Below, piece after piece: positions 31,278-40,392 of a DNA stretch of 40,392 nt (within the stretch, counting starts at the first letter, position 1; the number at the start of each line of letters is the position of its first letter). The DNA lies in assembly GCA_001586965.3 (NCBI GenBank), contig LUCW03002030.1, forward strand, positions 15,001 through 55,392, given 5' to 3'. This stretch comes from Sphaeroforma sirkka (lineage: Eukaryota; Opisthokonta; Ichthyosporea; Ichthyophonida). The notes under the pieces are model-generated. The model made no database searches, had not been told where the DNA came from, and worked only from the letters and a program-made list of their open reading frames with translations. The position numbers and the translations under genes were made by a program.

Positions 31278-33310
31278 TGGCTAAGGGTACTTCTAAAGGC
31301 AAGGGAGCCGCTAGCTCTAAGCCTGCTAAGCCTGCCGAGGTTCCTGAGGTCCCTGTGGAAACACCTAGCCTGTCTGGATTTGAGCCTGCCGAGGATACTG
31401 TTGGGGAAGCAAATTCTGAAGTTGGTACAGAGGATTATTCTGAGGATGACTCGTCGGATCCTAAAGCCTTGGAAGAAGAGGTATCTACTACCGCGGAAAG
31501 GCTCGCCAGCGTCCGTGTATCACCTAGGGTGAAGCTCAGGACCCCAGCTTGCCCCCCCCCTGACCACGTGCCGTCAAATATTGGGGATAAACGTCGAAAG
31601 GCTGGAAAATTCGTGGATACGAATGTCGGGGCATTATAACTCCACATCTAAAGGACACTCCAGCACAAATCCGGAGTGAAAAGGAAGTATCGGACCTGTC
31701 CGAAAATTTCGGTTTCGCCATCGATGGAGAAGCCATTCCATTCGGTTCAAATCTTGGGGCCGAAGCTGAGGACGCCATAACTCGACAACGAGTGGTTGGA
31801 TCCTCTCAATCTCGACGCCAATTGAACCGCACTGAAGCGTTCTTGAAGGAGCTAGCGGCAGCAGCAGTTGTGGACCCCTCTATCGTGTCCCACTTGGCTG
31901 ATATTCTTCCTATACCGAAGAAGAAGAAAATTCGGGCCGAGTTTCGAACCCGAGACCTACTGGTTTACCAGCCAGTATGTTTACCACTAAGCCAGTTACC
32001 ACTGGCGAGAGAAAATATTTCAAAATTTAATCTCTATAGCTCTGATGCTACCATTGACCATCCTCTTGACAAACCTAACCCTGTCAGAGGATATGATCGT
32101 ATGGAACTCGATGAGGCTTACCATCCTCGTAATATCGACTTCATTTGCCAACTAACCCTGGTAATCACGATTTTGGCAATCGCTACACCAGTACCTCGTT
32201 AGAGAGTTCCCGCTCTAATCCTGAGGATGAGGAAGTGAGAACCAGACATGCTCGTCTCAGGCTATTACGCTCTGGTATGCAAGTCCTTGAGGACCGTCTA
32301 TTGAATGACTCTGACCTTGAAGATAGGAAAGCGGATAACATTCGCTATCTAATCGATAACAAGAGAAAGGAAATAGACACCATCTTGGCACTAGCAGCCC
32401 GTAGCACTGAGCATGAGCCTCGTGAACACTTAGAACCAAGCTTTATAAAGCAGCTAGGTAACGCGCAGGCTGAGGTCGATTTCTCTACTAATGAGAGTAC
32501 AGTGGAGACACTGAAGGCCTTCGACCAACTTAAGAAGTCTGCCAGCCTTAGGGATAAGCAGATGATGAATGCCTTTATTCATTTCTGTGAGCCAGGTGAA
32601 TGGCGAACTATCTTGAAGAGCTCATGAGCCCAACTGGAAAGCCCTACCCTGGCACCAGTTGCGTGATAATATACTTAACACCTTTTTTGAAGATGCACGT
32701 GACCGTGAACTTCTAGAGTCTCGCAAGTTCTTTGCGAACGATACCACTATTCGAGGTGCTCTAGCTCATATGACACATATGAATACTCGGATGGGTGGTC
32801 GTACCTATACTGGCGAATATTTATTAATTTGTCAGATGATGGAGACTCTGGGAGCTAACCTCTTTAAGAAAGTCAATGATGACATCATCGCCTATGGTGA
32901 TTTGCGATCTATGCCTTGGTCTGTCTTTGAGAAGATAGTACACAAGCATACCAATTCCTCTACTAGAGTACTTAGTACCACGAGCTACACCCAGCCCACT
33001 AAGCGAAACGCAGTGAGAGACTAATACTGCGCGTAGTACTAAAGAAACCTCGCACTACTACTGGAGGGCACTGGCTCTACTTCTACCGAACCGAAGGTGA
33101 TAAGAAGGTGAGAGCGCCTTGCAAGAAGTGTGGTTACAACCTCACAAAACGTAATGGCAACTGGAATGGTAGACACGACCCTGTTAAGTGTGCACCAGGC
33201 AAAGCCAGATTTTGGACACTATATGAAAGAGTGTGCTACTTGCAAGGGTACTAACGGTTGGCACAAAGAGGATTGCAAGGACTTACCGGACGTCCAAGTT
33301 AAGCACTGAC
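31278..33310 (+). pseudogene. gag-like region of the Ty3 element (broken)
   Basis: It begins with a Lys/Ala/Pro-rich segment (MAKGTSKGKGAASSKPAKPA), followed by an acidic stretch and capsid-like helical sequence. Near 33115-33280 are Cys/His-rich strings (PCKKCGYN, ATCKG) that resemble a nucleic-acid-binding zinc region. The capsid is assigned mainly by position. Confidence 0.7.
31935..32001 (-). other. tRNA-like sequence with A and B boxes, antisense in the gag region
   Basis: On the minus strand, TGGCTTAGTGG (31994-31984) fits a Pol III A box and GGTTCGAAACT (31950-31940) a B box. Between them ACTGG and CCAGT can form an anticodon-type stem with an 8-base loop. A T-arm folds (TCGGG with CTCGG, allowing G-T), but the acceptor stem does not pair. 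It is therefore a tRNA-derived fragment or SINE head rather than a working tRNA. Confidence 0.45.
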
Positions 33311-33340
33311 AGTACCATATGTGCGCACTAGAGCAAGATT

Positions 33341-35240
33341 ATGAGAAAATGTTCAATAAAATCTATACCAAAGGAGATGAACGTATCTTTCAAACAGGTT
33401 TTCGTAAATGGAAAAAAAGTTATGGCACTATTTGATCCAGGGGCTGAAGTCTCTGCTATCTCACGCCAAGTAGCCTACGCTACAGATATGGCTGTCCATA
33501 ACGAAACAACTGATTTAATCTTGGGAAATGGCAAAGTTACTACTTGCGAACAAGCCATTGACTATGCACACATAATGCTGTCAGATAGAAGAGAAGTGAA
33601 GACTCACCTAATCGTTACTGACATGTCTCAGAAATACGATTTAATTATAGGTATGACTGATCTTCTCAGTTTAGGTATAACACTCACTGGTCTGCCTAAT
33701 GGGCTAGACCCGAATAAAGATCAGTCAGATGATAATATGTTAAAGATACCTAAACCTCCGGAAGGTGAAGCAAAGGATATGATTCCGCACTTCACCGATA
33801 TAATTATGGACTTAATTATACAAAACAGGAAGATTGCAATAACTGACTGGTGTATGTTTAAGTTCTCTAATGGGTACGTTAGACTTGACTTAACAAACGT
33901 CGACTTCTCTAAGTTAAAGTGTCCTTCACATAACTACGTGAGTTGGAGACACAAAGACGTTGTCAAAACCCAAATCGAAGATTGGTTAAAACAGGGTCTA
34001 ATTGAAATCAATTATGATGCAACCCCAGTTAACTTAGCTCTCTTAGCGGTCGATCAATATAAATCTGATGGAACGTTTAGTAAAACAAGAGTAGTACTAG
34101 ACCTGTCGCCAATCAACAAACTAATTCCGCAACATAGTTTTCCCTTACCTAAGATAAGCGAGATACTACGCAAAATGGAGGGTGCGACTATCTTTTCCAA
34201 GATAGACTTAAAAGCTGCATTCCATCAACTACAAATATATCAGCCTCATAGGAAATACTTTTCCTTTACTTGGCAAGGTAAAAGAAGTACCAGTTTAAAG
34301 GTGCACCTGAAGGCCTACACATGTTACCTTCTTTCTTCCAACAAGTTATGATGGAACTATTTGCGGACCTGTCGTATAACGTATCAGTCTATTTTGATGA
34401 TATAGTTATCTTTACAAAGACAACAGCACATGAACATGCTAAACTCGTTAAAGAAGTCTTAAAGCGACTTAATCATGCTAAACTTAAGATTAACGAAGAC
34501 AAATGTTCTTTTGCTAAAAGATACTATACACTTACTTGGCTACAAAGTATCTGCAGCAGGGGTAGAAATTGATCCTGGCAAGAAACAGTTTCTGTTGGAT
34601 TTATCAACACCAATTACTGGAAGAGATGTGAACTCTGTGTGTGGGTTTGTTAACTTCTTCTCGGATTCGGTACCGCATCTTTCTCATTACTTAAAGCCTT
34701 TCAGTCACCTACGGCTGCACAAAGGACCTTTTGGGGAAAGCTTTGGGACTAAAGAATGTGATGATGCATTTAAACTAGTCAAAAGTAAAGTAATGGACGC
34801 ACCCATCATGCAGTACCCTGTGGATGGTGTCCCATTCAAGTAGCAACCGACGCTTCAGATCGAGCGGTAGGTGGAGTGCTTTACCAAACGATAAATGGTA
34901 AACCGCGCTACATACAATTCTTTAGCAAGAGTTATAATAAGAGTCAACGGAATTACCCTACCGTTAAACAAGAGCTCCTTGCTATAGTTACTGCGCTAAG
35001 ACAGTTTAAAGACTACCTTTATGGAAGTTACTTTACTGTCGCCTGTGATCAAAAGTCTTTAACATACTTAAAAAATATGAACCCTGATTCACAGTTGGTG
35101 AGCCGCTGGCATGACATTATTGCCAAGTTCGCTTTTAATATAACACACATACCAGGAATACATAACCATCTTCCTGACATGCTCTCTCGACTTGTGCCCG
35201 ACTACCAGAAAACAGTCAAGGTTATTAGCAACCGATTGGA
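33341..35240 (+). pseudogene. protease, reverse transcriptase and RNase H region of the Ty3 element (broken)
   Basis: An aspartic protease-like start (VMALFDPGAEVSAISR) lies near 33420-33470. Reverse transcriptase motifs follow: RVVLDLSPINKLIPQ, SKIDLKAAFHQLQI and YFDDIVIF (about 34090-34415). RNase H follows near 34845-35220 with ATDASDRAVGGVLYQ, KQELLAIVTALRQFKDYLYG and HIPGIHNHLPDMLSRL. These are typical Ty3/Gypsy pol motifs. Confidence 0.9.
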
Positions 35241-35809
35241 TGCTAAATAAGAAATGGTTTAACCTCGCTCAATCACGATGGGGTCCATTTACTGTTGATA
35301 TGTTCGCCGCAGAACATAACAAACAGGTTTCTGAATATAGGTCGTTGACTCATCCTAAAGGTGATGCATTTCAGCTTGACTTATCAAAGCATAATGTGTG
35401 GGCTAACCCACCTTGTCAACTTATCGTACAGTTGATAAATTATGTTAATATTACTAAATCTACCATTACGCTGTGTTGTCCCTTACGTAACTCCGACCCA
35501 TGGATGCGTGATTTAATTAATATGATTCAAGACGAACCTATTTATGTCGACCGTGAAACCGACACGTTCTTGTATCAGGGATCCTATTCTATTAAGAAGA
35601 CACCTTGGAAACACACCATTGTTTGTCGCATCGGTCCTGCAGGTACCACTAAGTGGAAACCCTCAACCGAATTCTTAGCTAAACTAGAGGAGTCTAAAGA
35701 GTTTGAACAAAAGCTCAAGACTCGTACAACACATGCACCCAACAAGATTGCAGTCGAGGTAATGCCGATTGAAACGGCATTAGATCGTAAAAAACATGGA
35801 ACTAGCTAA
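35240..35809 (+). pseudogene. Dam-like N6-adenine methyltransferase segment of the Ty3 element
   Basis: Between RNase H and integrase lies WGPFTVDMFAAEHNKQV, then KHNVWANPPCQLIVQLINY, then TLCCPLRNSDPWMRDLI. The order DxFA...N, N-P-P, then a beta strand ending in P and a W fits the phage Dam-like methyltransferase fold also found in DIRS elements. The NPP string corresponds to catalytic motif IV. It is not a usual part of Ty3/Gypsy pol. The assignment is by motif reading. Confidence 0.6.
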
Positions 35810-35989
35810 GGCCATGGATCAAAGACTCAAAACTCTAAGAGAACCTGAAGCTCGCACTCAACTACTTAAAGCGCTGTAAAGAACAGCCAGGAGTTGCGAA
35901 ACAACTGAAGAAGATACTTCAACAATCTAATGTTGTCAATTATGTATCTCAGGAGTCTGCCCCTCCTAATACTGAGGTTGCCCTTTCCA

Positions 35990-37212
35990 ACAGGACTATG
36001 GTTCATCCAGCCAGCGTTACGCAGAATCTGACTGACTTAGAGGAGCTCGAAAGTAGAGTTAAAATTATACATAATTTAACGCATCGAGCATATGAGCATA
36101 CTTATAAAATGGCTATTCGTGCAGGGCTTGATCACCCGGCGCTGAAAGAAACCATACGTGAAGTATACCGACGCTGTACTGATTGTGAAAAGAACCAGAT
36201 CAAGCGATACGGTTGGGCACCCCTAAAAAGTGTGACAGAAGACCAACCGATGCGCCGAGTCATAGTCGATTTGGTTAAACTCCGCGATCAAGCATACTGG
36301 CGATGTATATCTGTCATTTCTTATGTGTGGCTTCGGGCTATAACTTGCTTTATGCAATACCGAACAAACGTCCACAAACAGTGGCAGAATTATGCTATCA
36401 CGTCTTCAATGAATTCGGTTTCCCCGAGTACTATGTTCTGATAACGGTAGTGAGTTTTGTACCGACGTAATGGAGGCACTTATACTCGTATCAGGCATGA
36501 CCCATAGGCGTGGTGTTCATACAAACCTCAAACGCAGGGTGCAAATGAGACACGTCATAGAGAACTTAAGAAACTCTTGCGTACCGCACTAGACGACGTT
36601 GAGGATATGTGGCCTTATCATTTGAAATGGGTTCAGACTCAAATGAATAACTGCATGAATCCTCAAACTGGAACACTCCCGTTTCACTATTTCTTTGGCC
36701 GCTATAGTGAATTACAAGCAACGTTTGATAAAACTGCGCCCGAAACACGCTACCCCGTGGCTACAAAGATCGAGCATATGCAGAACGTTGTTTACCCCTG
36801 TTTACTCGAGCACAAAAATCGCGTCCTACTTAAAGCGTATGACCGATGGAATAACACTAAGAACATTGTTCAGTTCAAAGTCGGCGATTACGTCAACATT
36901 ATAAATCGAAACGCCAGCGTTACCGAACTCTCTTCTAAGACGATAGGACCTTTTGTTATTTCCTACCATGATGAGAAGAGTGATACTTACGAAGTGAATA
37001 ACATTGATGGTACTAGCGCAACCAATCTAGGCACTCACCGTATCCCTACCTCCGAACTCTCATTCGCTCGCTCATTTGATTCTGATGTACCAGTTATGGA
37101 GTCACAAGTGAAAGATATAATTGATAAAACATCCGAAGACGGTTACACTTACGACAAGACCCGTTTCATGGATGGGACAGTAAGCTTGGCTAACCTCCGA
37201 TGCATTTCGTGA
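35990..37212 (+). pseudogene. integrase region of the Ty3 element (broken)
   Basis: An HHCC-type zinc region (HRAYEHTYK, CTDCEKNQIK) is followed by the core start MRRVIVDLVKL, a DNGSEF motif near 36436, and the C-terminal VGDYVNIINR, then IGPFVISYHDEKSDTYEV, a GP-Y/F-like module. This integrase type and position after RNase H define the Ty3/Gypsy order. Confidence 0.88.
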
Positions 37213-37654
37213 ATCTCGCGACTTTCTTCGTATCTTTAATAAGAAATGGAATAAGCGTTTACATAAGAACACACGAGATAAACGAAAGGGTTTTCTCAGG
37301 TGACTACAAACCCTGACGGATATGAAATTCCCTATTTGCCACCTACTTCCTACATTGACTAAACTTTCTGATCTGCTTACCAACAGTGCAGAAAATTGTT
37401 CAAACTTACTTACTAATGAAGAATAGCCTTTGGCTACTACCTTACCAAATAATAAACGTAAGGCGCCTACATCGAAATGGTTACTGGACCAAATACTAAA
37501 CGACATAGAGTACAACATGAGTCTTGAACTCATACATATAGGCACATACTTACTCGATAAGTCATGACCGAAACCGTTTTTTACTTTGGTTTTCACTTTA
37601 CCAACTAGATCGTATCTTAACGTACGTTCGTAGTTCTAAAAGCTACTGGGGCTA
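37213..37654 (+). other. 3' internal region of the Ty3 element
   Basis: Between the integrase region and the right LTR, with no recognised domain. A weak purine-rich string (ACTGGGG at 37644-37650) just before the LTR is in the place of a polypurine tract. Confidence 0.45.
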
Positions 37655-38247
37655 TGTAGAAATACGGCCTCCGGTCAGTCTAAAATATCAAGATCAATTG
37701 AGATAATACATTGGTTTTTTATTTGTATTTTAAATAATTTAGTACAAGCTCTTTTCCAATATTTCCAAAGTGTTCTAAATTCACTTTGATGGCTCCAATA
37801 GCCTGAGTATTTGGTATGACTCATCTACTTGGACCTATTTGAGACATTAGTAGATGTAGGATATTATAAACTAAATTTTATAATCTCGAACTACTACTTA
37901 TAGATTTTGGTCCTCCGCCAATCTCAAAATCCAATAAGTCTTTTCTTTTTTTTTAACTTTTCTTCAGATGGAACTTTATTTATATCAGCTAATGTATTAA
38001 CGTGACTTACGTTATTATGTCTATTTACAAATTAGGCAAGTGGTCATGAACATTTAGTACTTCTAGTGAAAATTATTCAATAAAGAACAGCTAGAGGTAA
38101 GCCCTGTGTGATCGAGGATATTTAGGCTCTTAACAAGAGGCGGTCCCGATCATTCTTACACAAGCTACCACTGCTAAATCCTAACTGACTAAATTGTATT
38201 TTAGTTTAATATAGTTTGAAACTTAGTAATTTCCATCGAAGTTTACA
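37655..38247 (+). repeat. right LTR
   Basis: Nearly identical to the left LTR, with most differences in the length of T or A runs. It ends GAAGTTTACA, followed by the TATC target duplication. Confidence 0.95.
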
Positions 38248-40392
38248 TATCCAACCGGCATAAATAAGTGTTGGTTCATCTTGGGTAGTGGCGCGCCCGT
38301 CAAGAATAAGAAATGACTTATATGCGGTCTTCAATTTGCCCCATATGGTCGTGGTCATCTCGTTCGGGTGTGTTGACTGTGAGCGGAGTATGTTGCCCCA
38401 CTTTAACATCGTGGCGCTGCCTGTATGTGTCTGTGGCGGTTTCATATTCTGCTCAATCATGAGATATGAGGTATCGAATAGCAGCGTCGCGTGTATCTGG
38501 GGGTGTGTCCGGTGATAGACCGATCAGGGGTGCGATTCAACGAAATCGAGGATCTCCACTGTGTACTGCCTCGCTGTGCCATCCGTATTACCACTTACAG
38601 TGAACCAGTCATGATAAGTAAATATGTTGAAAGCACCTAACTTGGAGGGGCGATTAGAACGGCCACGAATTGCCAAGGAGGAGTTTGCCTTTTCGAGACG
38701 GTTTGCTGCTTTCACCAGGTAGTGGACGTCGCCCTGAGCAAACAGTCGGAGATTGACCGCCATGTTGCGAAGATCCGGCCACCACAGGGCTTTGAGCCAT
38801 AACGGCGCTATCAATATTGCTGTTGCTGATTGTGCTATAAGTTCCTGTAGGTGTGTGTGCCACCATTGGTTCTGGGCGTGTGAGCAGGTGCACTTCTTTG
38901 TTCCAGCGATGATGGTACGCATGTACTTGTACCAGAGCTCCGTATTGGGCTAGTTGCTGGCAATAAGCGGTCGGTACTAAGATCATTCGCCTGATCTTTG
39001 ACAGTTGATGCCCAATCCGAGTACAGCTGGAGAGCCACCGATTGTATTTGTATTGTATCAATTTCCTGATAGGCTGAGTCGTTCTGCTGCCGAGTTGAGT
39101 GCTCCTGGGAAATAGGCGGTGGCTGCTGGCCATATGGCTTTGCAGACGGTGGATTGTTGATGCCAGCGTCAACAACTCCTGGTTCATGAGATAATTGCCT
39201 GATTGGCGGCGTCGTAGCGCTGCCAGTGCAGTTGTGAAGTCTGCTAGCACTAAGATCGGCTGCTGGATAATTGCTGTCGATTCAAAAAAAAAAAAGTAGA
39301 CAGCGGATTATGGCCCGCAATTCCAGTACTGAAATTGGCCAAGTTGCTTCTGTTGGAGACCAGCGCCAGGTATGTGTCCGCGTTTGGCTGTGAATGGTCA
39401 GGAGTGCCTCCCCTCCCAGTTTCGACGCATATGTCGTTGAGTGAGTGGCTGCAGGGAATCTGAATGAAGATCTCTCGAGGTTGGTGATGTGTTGAGTGCG
39501 TACACTTGTAACTTTCGAAACGCTGAGCCTGATGATCGAACTTTTGCATGCCATGGGTTGTTCTGACGGACCCGAGTCGTTATCTTGGCATGGCGTCGTA
39601 AAGGGGGCGCGCTGTGGGTACAACGAAGGTTGCCCACTGCACGAGTTCTATGTAACTCTGCCACTGTTTGAGTCCAATGTTGGCTCAGAATCCGTCGCTG
39701 TATGTTCGACGACGCAGTGGTAGTTTGTGTGCAAACCCCCCCGTGTTAAATGAAATTGACCCAGTTCTAGATTTACGCTTGCTCTAGGTGGTCGGCTATC
39801 CATACTGGTGTGAGAAAGCGGCCTTCTCCAGTGCCAGTCGTAAGGAAGTTCCGGTGCTCGAGAATCAATTGTGTTGGGCTCAATAACATCAGATCGTCCG
39901 TCCAGGAGGATTCGTATCCCTTGTCTCAGACCAACTTCCGGAAGACGTCCATCAGGCAATTGAAATAGTAAGGGCTGAAAGTTGCCCCATCGGCAGGGCC
40001 AAATATTTGTACAGTTGACCTCGTGGTCCCCCATATATTTGCCACTGCTTTGGATCGCAGTTGCAGAGGGGCGAAGAAACCATCCCAAAAAATCCGTGGT
40101 CATCATATGATCGGTTGGTCTCGCTGTTGTGCTCGACAACTCTAGTCCCTCCATCTTGAATTTCGGGGTGTGTGAATGATTGTTGATAAGTGTTGGGCTG
40201 ACTATTATTCGTGCTCGCTCCTGTAATTTGCTAGAGGCAGTATCGTGCACACAGAAAGCTTGACCTTCACTGATACGGCGTACAGAAACCCCAACTACTC
40301 TTGCCTGTCATATTCTGCGACTGCTATTTCTTCGCTGACTTGGTAGAATGTCTATGTATAGTCCCCTTGTTCGGTTTGGGCGGACCATCTGG
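38248..40392 (-). mobile_element. DIRS-like retroelement, RT-RNase H-methyltransferase part, decayed
   Basis: Reading the minus strand from the window end, a DIRS-type reverse transcriptase start (KFKMEGLEL, near 40170) and VGLRQGIRILL (near 39920) are followed by RNase H-like sequence (VLELRAIIRCL near 39310; ADFTTALAALRR near 39230). Next comes ILIAPLWLKALWWPDL near 38790, the hallmark of the DIRS Dam-like region. Sequence resembling the recombinase N-terminus (TARQYTVEILDFV) follows near 38530-38570. The recombinase C-terminus lies beyond the Ty3 insertion at 30043-30402. It is broken in several places, and its 5' end is outside the window. Confidence 0.75.

Larger units (their letters stand above)
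30607..38247 (+). mobile_element. Ty3/Gypsy-type LTR retrotransposon with a Dam-like segment, broken
   Basis: A full-length element of 7641 bases with TG...CA LTRs of about 591 and 593 bases and a 4-bp target duplication. Parts in order on the plus strand: gag-like, protease, reverse transcriptase, RNase H, a Dam-like methyltransferase segment, integrase with a GP-Y/F-type tail. The RT-RH-IN order marks it as Ty3/Gypsy. The LTRs differ at only about seven small places, so it moved recently; yet the coding interior has roughly ten breaks, so this copy is not functional as read. It sits inside the recombinase part of the DIRS-like element. Confidence 0.93.

Overview
The window is nuclear DNA from an intron-rich eukaryote. 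The two spliced host genes encode eukaryote-wide or opisthokont-type proteins (ribosomal protein eL22 and a La-related protein LARP1 with a full C-terminal DM15 region). Introns follow GT-AG and are often 0.2-1.4 kb. Intergenic DNA is full of (AT)n microsatellites, minisatellites and retroelements. My best guess is a unicellular relative of animals, such as an ichthyosporean; this is inference from protein flavour and genome style, not a database result.

Layout. 398-2944 (+): an intronless Mx/dynamin-like large GTPase. 2945-5280: AT-rich microsatellite desert. 5305-6480 (-): eL22 in three exons; its first intron carries three tandem hairpins built from TTAGGG/CCCTAA stems. 6481-10054: no convincing gene, with (AT)n arrays at 8.1-9.1 kb. 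10065-24058 (+): LARP1, which I resolve into 19 coding exons giving 954 residues in one unbroken phase-consistent frame, with the La motif in exons 5-7 and the DM15 cap-binding region in exons 15-18. Its introns hold at least six different tandem arrays, and in three introns there are partial copies of the neighbouring exon edge. 24.66-26.04 kb: a minisatellite of about 67 bp. 26.05-29.59 kb: a diverged satellite with a 25-bp unit that passes into a higher-order repeat of about 0.5 kb. 29.6-30.6 and 38.25-40.39 kb: two halves of a decayed DIRS-like (tyrosine recombinase) retroelement on the minus strand, split by a 7.6-kb Ty3/Gypsy-type LTR element (30607-38247) with nearly identical LTRs, a 4-bp target duplication, and a Dam-like methyltransferase segment between its RNase H and integrase parts.

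How the genes relate. LARP1 is known in animals as the cap- and TOP-binding controller of ribosomal-protein mRNAs. Here it lies divergently next to a ribosomal-protein gene whose upstream sequence has a TOP-like pyrimidine run. The adjacency may be chance. The dynamin-like GTPase has no evident functional link to either. The most interesting signals are the covarying hairpins inside the eL22 intron, the frame-preserving exon-edge copies in LARP1 introns, the Dam-like module in the Ty3 element, and the 25-bp period shared by three separate repeat arrays.
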